This document shows positions 1-6,347 of a DNA stretch of 11,260 nucleotides, piece by piece. How positions within the stretch are numbered: the first letter of the stretch is position 1; every line of letters begins with the position of its first letter. A program made the translations under genes and the position numbers. Source of the stretch: an uncultured Christensenellaceae bacterium (GTDB lineage: Bacteria > Bacillota > Clostridia > Christensenellales > Borkfalkiaceae); assembly GCA_910588685.1 (NCBI GenBank), contig CAJUPX010000033.1:1-11260 (forward strand). Reading direction: 5' to 3'. The notes under the pieces were generated by a model. That model did no database searches. It saw nothing but the letters and a program-made list of their open reading frames with translations, and had not been told where the DNA came from.

Positions 1-118
1 ATTAGCTACATTTTAACAGGCTACTTTTTATAACTCTTCTTTGTACCTTGTTTATTCTTATAATCTGTTTTCAACTTTATGCAGTTTGTCGCTTTAAGCG
101 TCCGACCGACGTCATTAT
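1..118. other. Leader region upstream of tRNA-Asn, no gene seen
   Basis: AT-rich sequence with no supported coding frame. It probably carries the promoter or the upstream part of the tRNA-5S transcript. A TATAAT hexamer occurs at 59-64, but no matching -35 box lies 16-18 nt upstream, so no promoter is assigned. The gene further upstream lies outside the window. Confidence 0.4.
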
Positions 119-194
119 TCCGCTTTAGCTCAGTCGGTAGAGCATTCGGCTGTTAACCGAAGTGTCGTAGGTTCAAGTCCTACAAGCGGAGCCA
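119..194 (+). tRNA. tRNA-Asn (GTT), CCA encoded
   Basis: The 76-nt sequence folds as a full cloverleaf. The acceptor stem TCCGCTT pairs with AAGCGGA, the anticodon stem TTCGG/CCGAA encloses the loop CTGTTAA with anticodon GTT at 152-154, and the T stem GTAGG/CCTAC encloses TTCAAGT. The discriminator is G191 and CCA is encoded at 192-194. It reads asparagine codons AAY. The next base after CCA already belongs to the 5S rRNA gene, so the two are surely co-transcribed and separated by tRNA 3'-end processing. The tRNA/5S border also appears to be the target of the recombination events seen at 6846. Confidence 0.97.
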
Positions 195-310
195 TTCCGG
201 TGACGATAGCACGGAGGATCCACCTGTTCCCATACCGAACACAGAAGTTAAGCTCCGTTACGCCCGATGTAGTTGGGTTTTAACCCTGCAAGATAAGGTA
301 GTTGCCGGAT
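195..310 (+). rRNA. 5S ribosomal RNA, copy 1
   Basis: Recognised by the conserved 5S core (ACCTGTTCCCATACCGAACA, then AGAAGTTAAGC) and by the closing helix I, in which TCCGGTGAC at 196-204 pairs with GTTGCCGGA at 301-309. Length is about 116 nt, normal for bacterial 5S. It forms the large-subunit 5S RNP with L5, L18 and L25-type proteins. This copy sits immediately behind tRNA-Asn and ahead of a strong terminator, so it is the copy most likely to be expressed. It differs from copy 2 only at T268. The exact mature ends are inferred from helix I. Confidence 0.96.
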
Positions 311-318
311 TTCAGTTA

Positions 319-355
319 AAAAGCGCCCGTTTTCACAGCGAAAACGGGTGCTTTT
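319..355 (+). terminator. Intrinsic terminator after tRNA-Asn/5S
   Basis: A 13-bp stem, AGCGCCCGTTTTC paired with GAAAACGGGTGCT (one G-U pair), has a short ACAGC loop and is followed by TTTTCT. It lies right behind 5S copy 1 and ends the tRNA-5S transcript. The stem is unrelated to the terminators behind 5S copies 2 and 3. Confidence 0.92.
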
Positions 356-373
356 CTATACTTTTTGCCCGTT

Positions 374-422
374 TAAACCTATTTTATTGCAATTTTTAGA
401 GAATTGCATTTTTATAGGTTTA
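374..422. repeat. Two-part inverted repeat beyond the integrase 3' end
   Basis: TAAACCTAT (374-382) pairs with ATAGGTTTA (414-422), and inside it TGCAATT (388-394) pairs with AATTGCA (402-408). The right arm, extended to ATAGGTTTATT (414-424), recurs as a direct repeat at 510-520. Such short repeats next to an integrase gene fit arm-type binding sites or an attachment region, but this is inference. It could also act as a weak bidirectional terminator. Confidence 0.45.
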
Positions 423-526
423 TTGAATTTTTAGCAATATTTATGCTCATTTTAATGATTTTGTAAGTATGTAACCGTGTTTTTGAAGCAGTACAAAATT
501 TTTAAAATGATAGGTTTATTTTAAGC

Positions 527-560
527 TTTGGCACACGTTTTGGTACACAGTTTGGTTCAT
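527..560. repeat. Three 12-bp iterations TTTGGyACAC
   Basis: TTTGGCACAC (527-536), TTTGGTACAC (539-548) and the degenerate TTTGGTTCAT (551-560) follow each other at an exact 12-bp period. The last unit overlaps the integrase stop codon. The position at the 3' end of a tyrosine recombinase gene suggests protein-binding repeats of the attachment region. No function can be shown from sequence alone. Confidence 0.45.
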
Positions 561-1759
561 ACATAGTTGAGTTTTTCGCTCTCTTTAAGCAAAAACGTGT
601 CGGATAAATCCGTGTAAGTATCCGCAAGCCCGCCGAGCGTATGTCCTACGAATTTCTTTATTGCAACCTCGGCAACTCCGCATTCCATACAGCGCGTATA
701 GAAAGTGGTACGCAAATCGTATAGCTTGTGGTTAGGAAGTATTTGCTTTAACTTCATACGCATTGCTTCAAGTCTTACGAACTTTATATCCGTTACTCCG
801 CCAAGATACGGTTTTAACATAGGATTGATAGGAATACGTTTTAACTCAACCTTGCCGTTTTTGCGTTTGCTGTTGTTTGCTACGATAAAGTTGTCTTCAA
901 TTATCGCCGTCTTATATTCGTTGGGGCGCAACCCCGTGTAAAGTCCGACAGCGAACATAAGCTGATAGGGAGTACCCGCCGTTTCTGCAAGCAACTTACT
1001 TTCTTCATCCTTGGATAACGCCTTGCCGTGTTCTCTTTGGTGCTTGGTGTGAAATACCATATCCATAGGGTTGTGCTGTAATACCGTATGCTTTACCGCC
1101 GCGGTGAACAGCATATTCAGCATTGTGGCTACATTTTCCGAAGTTCGCGCTTTATTTTCGTCAATCAATCGGTCAATTAACTCTTGGCACTTGTGCGCAG
1201 TGATGGTGGTAAGTAGTACGTTGCCGAAGTGCGGTAAGACGTGGTTACGATAGTTACTCTGCGTTACTCGGTATGTTTCCATGCAAACTTTGCGTTTGTA
1301 AAACGTTTCAAAGTAATAGTTGGCAAATCCGTCGAAAGTGACGGGAATACCGTTTACTTCCGTGAGCGGTGCCGGCTGTGTGGATTGAGCAATACTTTTA
1401 AATATTTGCTGTTTTTTGTTTTGGTCTGCGGCAAATAATTTTTCTATAAACTTGCTCTTGGCTTCTTCTAAGTTGTTAGAGGAAGCTATTACGTTGTAAC
1501 CGTTTCTACGATAGCGTATTAAATAGTTCCAGTTATTCTTGCCGCTTTTGCGTTTTAATACGTGGGCGGTGCAACCCGCCGTTCTGAATTCTTTTCTGAA
1601 TTGTTTAGGCATCTTTAAAATCTCCTGTTTGGTGAATTTAAAGATTTCGACCTCGTTTTGTTTGTCTGCTTCTTTGTCGGGCTTAACAAGCGCATTTAAT
1701 TTTTCAACGGTGATAGTGTCAGCCGCCAAATGGTTAACGGTTGCCGAATACCGCGACAA
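557..1759 (-). CDS. Tyrosine recombinase / phage-type integrase
   Basis: A 400-aa site-specific recombinase of an integrative element. The N-terminal part (about 40-110) looks like the arm-binding domain of Tn916/lambda-type integrases. Residues about 140-220 form the SAM-like core-binding domain, and the catalytic domain covers about 240-400. Visible catalytic residues are R278 (TGLRPNEY), lysines in the beta-hairpin around 298-307, R350 (YDLRTTF), H373 (VGHTLGG) and the nucleophile Y382 (ADTYTDL). The usual His of the HxxR box is Tyr at 347, a replacement seen in some active family members. The only start allowed by the in-frame upstream TGA is TTG at 1759, with GAGGG about 9 nt upstream. 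The gene points toward 5S copy 1. No excisionase gene is seen. It probably moved an element into the tRNA-Asn/5S locus. Confidence 0.93.
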   Translation of the reverse strand: MSRYSATVNHLAADTITVEKLNALVKPDKEADKQNEVEIFKFTKQEILKMPKQFRKEFRTAGCTAHVLKRKSGKNNWNYLIRYRRNGYNVIASSNNLEEAKSKFIEKLFAADQNKKQQIFKSIAQSTQPAPLTEVNGIPVTFDGFANYYFETFYKRKVCMETYRVTQSNYRNHVLPHFGNVLLTTITAHKCQELIDRLIDENKARTSENVATMLNMLFTAAVKHTVLQHNPMDMVFHTKHQREHGKALSKDEESKLLAETAGTPYQLMFAVGLYTGLRPNEYKTAIIEDNFIVANNSKRKNGKVELKRIPINPMLKPYLGGVTDIKFVRLEAMRMKLKQILPNHKLYDLRTTFYTRCMECGVAEVAIKKFVGHTLGGLADTYTDLSDTFLLKESEKLNYV

Positions 1760-1918
1760 AATCCTATTCCCTCACGGCAGAGAAAAAATATTGGCACGGT
1801 TTAAAAAATTTTATAAATTGAAACAGACGGTAGGATTAATGCTTAAAAATACGTCTATTATTTAAGTGATATAATTAAATTTACGGCGTTTAAACGTAAA
1901 TGGTAGAGCGCCTTTTCA
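1760..1918. other. Intergenic region between integrase and ncRNA promoter
   Basis: A 159-bp divergent control region with no gene. It carries a 7-bp inverted repeat, ATTTACG/CGTAAAT at 1879-1885 and 1895-1901, about 18 bp ahead of the ncRNA -35 box and upstream of the integrase start. This is the place expected for an operator acting on either transcript. No convincing integrase promoter was found. Confidence 0.35.
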
Positions 1919-1947
1919 TTGACAGTAAAACCGTATTTTGCTAAAAT
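1919..1947 (+). promoter_or_regulatory. Strong sigma-A promoter of the structured RNA
   Basis: Consensus TTGACA at 1919-1924, a spacer of exactly 17 bp, and TAAAAT at 1942-1947. The predicted start is about G1954, exactly the first base of the 16-bp closing stem of the RNA downstream. No coding start follows within a normal leader, so the promoter serves a non-coding transcript. Confidence 0.82.
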
Positions 1948-1953
1948 AAAACT

Positions 1954-2119
1954 GCGAAACAAAATTACATATTATTTAAACCAACGGGCATAGTTTAGGT
2001 AGGACTATACCCTATTTGTTGTTTACAAATCCCTTTGGTGAATTGTAATTTTGTTTCGCGACTCAACGATGAACGGTATATTCTGCGGCGTCGTTCTCGT
2101 AAGGGAGCGGCGTTTTTTT
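1954..2119 (+). ncRNA. Unassigned structured non-coding RNA with own promoter and terminator
   Basis: Predicted transcript of about 165 nt. A perfect 16-bp stem, GCGAAACAAAATTACA at 1954-1969 with its complement at 2044-2059, closes a branched interior. ACCAA (1980-1984) pairs with TTGGT (2035-2039). Hairpin A is GGGCATAGT/ACTATACCC (1986-1994 with 2004-2012, one mismatch). Hairpin B is ATTTGT/ACAAAT (2014-2019 with 2025-2030). A linker at 2060-2086 then leads to a terminator. Promoter, closed fold and terminator fit a free-standing RNA gene. I do not recognise the family. It lacks the T-box GGTGG signature, the SRP RNA tetraloop core, and any adjacent reverse transcriptase that would suggest a retron. 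Alternatives are an attenuated leader of the AraC operon or a MITE whose terminal repeats form the stem. Confidence 0.7.
2087..2119 (+). terminator. Intrinsic terminator of the structured RNA
   Basis: CGTCGTTCTC (2089-2098) pairs with GGGAGCGGCG (2103-2112) over 10 bp, including three G-U pairs, with a GTAA loop, followed by seven T at 2113-2119. It separates the RNA gene from the AraC operon, which has its own promoter about 100 bp further on. Confidence 0.82.
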
Positions 2120-2220
2120 ATGTCATTTAATAAAAAATTGTGAATTTGTTGGTCGATTGTGCGTTTTTTGTTGATAATACAACAAAAGGTGGATTATTCT
2201 CCAAATTCTTTAAATCTGTA
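2120..2220. promoter_or_regulatory. Short AT-rich spacer with operator-like inverted repeat
   Basis: Non-coding. TTTTGTTG (2166-2173) and CAACAAAA (2180-2187) form a perfect 8-bp inverted repeat about 34 bp upstream of the -35 box of the AraC operon. That is a plausible position for an activator or repressor site, possibly the AraC protein's own. This is inference only. Confidence 0.35.
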
Positions 2221-2249
2221 TTGACTGCAAGCTTCTCTTTAATTATTAT
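2221..2249 (+). promoter_or_regulatory. Sigma-A promoter of the AraC-ATPase-membrane protein operon
   Basis: TTGACT at 2221-2226, a 17-bp spacer, and TATTAT at 2244-2249. The predicted start is near 2256, giving a leader of about 170 nt before the AraC start codon. One mismatch to consensus per box. Confidence 0.65.
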
Positions 2250-2363
2250 AACAACGCAAAAACGGAGCACGAAATGTTACTTGTTAACATTGTTGATAGT
2301 AAATAACAGTACGGAATAATAACGGAATCAAAATCTCAAAATACAAAAGGGCAAAAGTATTAT

Positions 2364-2404
2364 ACAGGGGCTCGCCCCTGTTGCGTCATAAAATATGACG
2401 CAAC
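2364..2404 (+). promoter_or_regulatory. Two abutting hairpins in the leader of the AraC gene
   Basis: ACAGGGG/CCCCTGT closes a CTCG tetraloop (2364-2381). GTTGCGTCATA/TATGACGCAAC forms an 11-bp perfect stem with an AAA loop (2380-2404). They share two bases at 2380-2381, so both cannot be complete at once. The second ends 12 nt before the ribosome binding site. No U-tract follows, so they are not terminators. They could control translation or RNA stability, or act in DNA as a protein site. A smaller hairpin (AATGTTA/TAACATT, 2273-2291) lies near the predicted transcript start. Confidence 0.55.
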
Positions 2405-2425
2405 AAAAACACTTGCGGAGAACTT

Positions 2426-3304
2426 ATGATAATACCGATTAAAAATGAGCTTTTCGATGATAGAGATATTACTTTGGACGTCGTTAAAGTCGGTCAGGAG
2501 CATTGCAGTCCGCGTAAACCTGTGGAAGGCTGTGTAAGACCGTGCTATTCGTTGCACTTTGTAATGTTCGGCAGGGGTACGATAGTTTCAAGCGACGGAT
2601 ACCGCTACAACGTGAATAAAAACGAAGTATTTTTGCTGTATGAGGGCGAGCAGTATAGATATTATCCTAACAGCACAGACCCTTGGTCGTATATCTGGGT
2701 GGAATTTACGGGTGAAAATTTAGACAAATTAATATCTGCTTGCGGTTTTGAAAAAAATAATATCAAAAAGCACGTAAAAGATTTTTCTTGTTATCTTGAA
2801 TTAATGCGCAGTTTGTATGATGCGTACGATGCCGGCGAAGCACAGCAGTTGAAATGCGGCGCCTATTTGTTGCTTGTTATAAGTAAGCTTATAGAATACG
2901 AGCAGGATGGAAAGGTTCCCCCCAAGATAGCTTTGAAAAGAAAACAGATGAGAGAAATTCTTATTTATATAAACAATAATATTGCGGCGAACTTAACAAA
3001 TCAAATGATAGCGCAGGTAAACGGTATGTCGGTAAGTTCGCTTAATATGCTGTTCAACGATATTTTGGGAATGACGCCCGTCGATTATATAAACGCTTAC
3101 CGTATCGCAACGGCGTGCGAAAGATTTCAGACTACCAATTTGAATGTTAAAGATGCCGCTTTTTTAGTGGGTTTTACTGATGAAAAATATTTTACTCGCG
3201 TGTTTACGAACATAAAAGGCGTAAGTCCGCAGGAATATAAAAAGAGCGGAACTTTGGAAGACCCATTTTTGTGGATAAAAGAAAAGGGGATGCTGTTTAG
3301 ATAA
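2426..3304 (+). CDS. AraC-family transcriptional regulator
   Basis: A 292-aa protein with the classical two-domain design. The N-terminal half (about 25-110) is a cupin-like effector-binding domain (LHFVMFGRGTIVSSDG, then SYIWVEFTG). The C-terminal third (about 175-280) is a double helix-turn-helix DNA-binding domain with the family signature VGFTDEKYFTRVFTNIKG followed by SPQEY. Such proteins usually sense a sugar and activate neighbouring sugar-uptake or hydrolase genes. Start ATG 2426 has GGAG at 2417-2420. It is the first gene of an operon with an ABC ATPase 42 nt downstream. The effector cannot be inferred. The target may be its own operon, the only sugar-transport genes adjacent. Confidence 0.94.
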   Translation: MIIPIKNELFDDRDITLDVVKVGQEHCSPRKPVEGCVRPCYSLHFVMFGRGTIVSSDGYRYNVNKNEVFLLYEGEQYRYYPNSTDPWSYIWVEFTGENLDKLISACGFEKNNIKKHVKDFSCYLELMRSLYDAYDAGEAQQLKCGAYLLLVISKLIEYEQDGKVPPKIALKRKQMREILIYINNNIAANLTNQMIAQVNGMSVSSLNMLFNDILGMTPVDYINAYRIATACERFQTTNLNVKDAAFLVGFTDEKYFTRVFTNIKGVSPQEYKKSGTLEDPFLWIKEKGMLFR

Positions 3305-3346
3305 TTTCATTTTTAAAATTATTAAGAAAAATAAAGGGAGAAAATA

Positions 3347-4972
3347 ATGGCAGGTTTATCTTTAAGACATATTTATAAGGTCTATCAAGGCAAAACCAAA
3401 AAAGTTAAAAAGAAAGATGCAAACGCCGTAAAACGTACGGGTGATTTTCTTGCGGTCAGGGATTTCAATATGGAAATCGAGGACGGGGAGTTTATCGTGT
3501 TTGTCGGACCTTCGGGCTGCGGTAAATCTACAACGCTTAGAATGATAGCCGGACTTGAAGAGATTACCGTGGGCGAACTTTACATAGGCGACAGACTCGT
3601 AAACGATGTGGAACCGAAAGACAGGGATATTGCAATGGTGTTCCAAAATTATGCGCTTTATCCGCATATGACGGCGGGCGAAAATATCGCGTTCGGGCTT
3701 AAACTCAGAAAAAATCCCGTTCCCAAGCTCGACGAAAACGGAAACCCCGTGTTTGCAATCGATAAAAAGAGGATTTCCGAAGTTAAAAGAAATTTAAAGA
3801 CCGTGAAAGCGGAAATGCGGTACGAGGACGAAAATGCCGTCTGGCGGTTGTTTAATACGAGAACCGAAGCTGTATGCAGCGAGTTTGCCGACAATGTCGC
3901 GTTATTGAAAGAGAAAAAGAAAGAATTGATTTCTGCCTATACAGCAGCGGTCAAGGTTATAAAACTCGAATATGCAGGGAAAATCGAAGGGGAAATTCAG
4001 GCGGCTCGGGAAACGGCCGGAACGGCGGCATCCGCCTGCGGCGTAAATCTCGAAGATGTTGCCGAAAGCGAAATAAAGTCTGCGCTGTTATTAAGAAAAT
4101 CAAAGCTTGAAAAAGATTTGGAGTACTATGAAAATACACCCGTTCAGATGTATGACTATAAGCATATTCCCAAAGAGGAAATAGAAAAGAAAGTCAATTG
4201 GGCGGCGGAAGTCCTCGGCGTGAAGGAGCTTTTGGATATTCGCCCCAAAGAAATGTCGGGCGGACAGCGTCAGAGAATTGCTCTCGGCAGAGCTATGGTG
4301 CGCGACCCCAAAGTTTTCCTTCTTGACGAGCCGTTGTCCAACCTTGACGCAAAACTGCGCACTACGATGCGTTCGGAAATAGTCAAACTCCACAACGAAC
4401 TTAAAACAACGTTTATTTACGTAACCCATGACCAGATAGAAGCCATGACGATGGGAACGAGAATAGTTGTTATGAAACTCGGAGTTGTGCAGCAGATAGA
4501 TACGCCGATAAATCTGTTCGACTATCCCGCAAACAAGTTCGTAGCGGGCTTTATAGGCACGCCGCAGATGAATTTCTTTGACGTAAAAATCAAAAAATGC
4601 GGTGCAAAACTCAAAACCGTCTTTGCCGATGGGCAGACGATAGATTTCAATTTGTCGGAAATGAGAGATATAAATAAGGAATATCTCGACGGTAAAGAAC
4701 ACGGCGTTACTCTTGGTATCCGCGGTGAAAATTTAAAGGTTGCAGATAAAGGACTGAAAGTTAAAATCTCGATGAAAGAGATATTGGGCAATACTACCCA
4801 GTTGTTTGTTACCGCCGAAGGCGAAGAAACCGAAAAAATAGTATGTCTTAACGAACGCAACGATTATCGCGCCGAACAGGAAATATATTTGCTGCCCGAT
4901 GCGCGAAGCTTGCATCTTTTCGATACCGAAACGGAAGCGTCTATAATGTCGAGAGATTTCGGCAATAATTAA
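3347..4972 (+). CDS. Sugar ABC transporter ATPase (MsmK/UgpC type) with large insertion
   Basis: A 541-aa CUT1-type ATPase that powers carbohydrate importers from the cytoplasmic face. Motifs are Walker A GPSGCGKST (54-62, K60), Q-loop Q100 in VFQNYALYPHM, signature SGGQRQR (304-310), Walker B VFLLDEP with catalytic E328, D-loop SNLDAKL, and H-loop H361 (YVTHD). A MalK-like C-terminal OB/regulatory domain covers about 375-541. Two segments are extra: a Lys-rich stretch of about 20 residues after VYQG (15-34), and about 155 residues between FGLKLRKN (116-123) and IPKEEIEKKV. The latter is helical, charged and coiled-coil-like. Usual members are about 365-390 aa. All catalytic motifs are intact. 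The ribosome binding site AGGGAG ends 6 nt before ATG. No permease or binding protein lies nearby, so this may be a shared ATPase serving several importers, as MsmK does. Confidence 0.95.
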   Translation: MAGLSLRHIYKVYQGKTKKVKKKDANAVKRTGDFLAVRDFNMEIEDGEFIVFVGPSGCGKSTTLRMIAGLEEITVGELYIGDRLVNDVEPKDRDIAMVFQNYALYPHMTAGENIAFGLKLRKNPVPKLDENGNPVFAIDKKRISEVKRNLKTVKAEMRYEDENAVWRLFNTRTEAVCSEFADNVALLKEKKKELISAYTAAVKVIKLEYAGKIEGEIQAARETAGTAASACGVNLEDVAESEIKSALLLRKSKLEKDLEYYENTPVQMYDYKHIPKEEIEKKVNWAAEVLGVKELLDIRPKEMSGGQRQRIALGRAMVRDPKVFLLDEPLSNLDAKLRTTMRSEIVKLHNELKTTFIYVTHDQIEAMTMGTRIVVMKLGVVQQIDTPINLFDYPANKFVAGFIGTPQMNFFDVKIKKCGAKLKTVFADGQTIDFNLSEMRDINKEYLDGKEHGVTLGIRGENLKVADKGLKVKISMKEILGNTTQLFVTAEGEETEKIVCLNERNDYRAEQEIYLLPDARSLHLFDTETEASIMSRDFGNN

Positions 4973-4976
4973 TACG

Positions 4977-6329
4977 ATGAAAGATTGGATTAAATTTTTT
5001 ACGTTAGGTTTTTTTTCGGATAAATTGACGGCAAAAGCTCCGCACAGGAGAGTATATTCATCCTTTTTTGCTTTGTTTTTTGCGTTTGTGCTTTTTGTGG
5101 CGGTTGTCATTGCGGCGGATTTTATTCCGTTTTCGCTGCATTATGCGGACGCAAAAGATTTTAAAAATACGATGTACAACGCATTTGTCGCCGACGGTTC
5201 GCAAAGGATTTCGCTGAAAGTCGAAGAAGGAAAAATTACGGCGGCAAAACGAAACGGGGCATACTTAAAGGACAGAATTTTAAATTCGTTTAAATACGAA
5301 GAGGATAAACCGTATTCCTTAAACGGTTACAATCTGGTAATAGATACAAGACCGATGAACGCATACGACGCTTTCGAAGCCGAGTTTGACGGCGGAAAAA
5401 TAAGCGCGGAGGAATATGCCGGACTGTCGTTTACCGCGAAGAAGAACTGTTCGGTCAAAATAAGACTGACCGACGGTGTAATCGGGCTTGACGAAGCGTT
5501 TATGGGGTATTGTGAAAGTTATCTTGAAAAGGTTTCGTCGCCTATCGATATAAATTACGACAAAGCTTTATCCGAAGAATATGCGGCGATAAAAAACTCG
5601 GATGACGAGGGGAAAGCCGATAAGATTTACAAACTTTATTTGCGGGCTTACTATCCTCAGACGTTCGACGGTAAAAGCGGAGTACCCGTGCTCAGAAATT
5701 ACTATGCGCAAGAATTTATCGAAAACGAAAACGTAAAAAATTATTTATTCGTGTTCGAGGATATGCTTGTAGGTTCTTTTACAACCGAAAGCGGAATTTC
5801 GAGAATGTTTTACGGATATGCTTCCAAGCTTTCGGACGGAGTTGTCGTAACGGCGGTCGGAACGGGTGAAGCCGAAAAACAGATTGACGGGTTCATAGAT
5901 GGGGCTTACAGAGATTCTCTCGGAATTAGCTCGTATTTATATTTTATAAATTCAAGGCGGATTTTTCTGTTCGTAATTTGCATATGGCTTATACTGTCGC
6001 TTATAACGTTCGGTATATCGAAACTCATAAAACTCAATTTACCGAAGAAGTTCGGGGCGTGGTTTAAAATTATCGGTTCGTTTATATTTATAAGCTCGCT
6101 TACAGTATCGTTTATTGCGTTTATTTGCGGATTTTTTGTTTCGGTTAATACGGTTTTCGCAATGATAACGCCTATGTTCGGCGCGATTATGCTGATAAGG
6201 CTTGCGACTTATTTCATAACGTCTTGCATTAAACTCAATAAAGAGAAGGCAACCGAAAACGATATTTCGAATATTACAACTGAAATATCGGAAAATGCCG
6301 AAGTAAATGATAAAAATGAAAATTTATGA
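4977..6329 (+). CDS. Integral membrane protein with large external domain, DUF1189-like topology
   Basis: 450 aa. One membrane segment lies near the N-terminus (about 27-49, FFALFFAFVLFVAVVIAA). A hydrophilic domain of about 280 residues follows, then three segments at about 329-349, 360-388 and 391-415, and a charged C-terminal tail. It starts 4 nt after the ATPase stop without a clear ribosome binding site, which suggests translational coupling. The one-plus-three topology and the pairing with a sugar ABC ATPase resemble the DUF1189/YvdJ proteins of maltodextrin loci. I cannot see diagnostic motifs, so the family call is inference. It lacks the EAA loop of ABC permeases and is therefore unlikely to be the channel subunit. 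Confidence 0.88.
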   Translation: MKDWIKFFTLGFFSDKLTAKAPHRRVYSSFFALFFAFVLFVAVVIAADFIPFSLHYADAKDFKNTMYNAFVADGSQRISLKVEEGKITAAKRNGAYLKDRILNSFKYEEDKPYSLNGYNLVIDTRPMNAYDAFEAEFDGGKISAEEYAGLSFTAKKNCSVKIRLTDGVIGLDEAFMGYCESYLEKVSSPIDINYDKALSEEYAAIKNSDDEGKADKIYKLYLRAYYPQTFDGKSGVPVLRNYYAQEFIENENVKNYLFVFEDMLVGSFTTESGISRMFYGYASKLSDGVVVTAVGTGEAEKQIDGFIDGAYRDSLGISSYLYFINSRRIFLFVICIWLILSLITFGISKLIKLNLPKKFGAWFKIIGSFIFISSLTVSFIAFICGFFVSVNTVFAMITPMFGAIMLIRLATYFITSCIKLNKEKATENDISNITTEISENAEVNDKNENL

Positions 6330-6345
6330 AAGCCGTATTCGGCTT
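6330..6345 (+). terminator. Possible terminator stem without U-tract
   Basis: AAGCCG and CGGCTT form a 6-bp stem with a TATT loop directly behind the membrane-protein stop. No run of T follows; instead the serine recombinase remnant begins at about 6348. It may be the stem of the operon's original terminator cut off from its U-tract by the recombination joint. Confidence 0.35.
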
Positions 6346-6347
6346 CA

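Noticed and set aside
119..194. Classical integration into the tRNA-Asn 3' end
   Set aside because: No second copy of the tRNA 3' segment is found in the window; only GAGCCA recurs, at the start of 5S copy 2.
1539..1865. 108-codon plus-strand frame overlapping the integrase N-terminus
   Set aside because: Antisense to a recognised recombinase, no ribosome binding site, no domain.
1954..2059. Retron msr-msd element, because of the long terminal stem
   Set aside because: No reverse transcriptase gene is present in the neighbourhood.
1954..2059. MITE bounded by 16-bp terminal inverted repeats
   Set aside because: No convincing target-site duplication flanks the arms (only a shifted ACT), and the promoter/terminator pair fits an RNA gene better. 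Copy-number search would decide.
1954..2119. Riboswitch or T-box controlling the AraC gene
   Set aside because: No T-box motif or riboswitch core I can recognise. The terminator lies 306 nt before the start codon, and a separate promoter lies between. Not fully excluded.
4100..4702. 200-codon open frame on the minus strand inside the ABC ATPase gene
   Set aside because: It lies opposite a gene with intact ATPase motifs, has no ribosome binding site, and its product shows no domain. It is a shadow frame.
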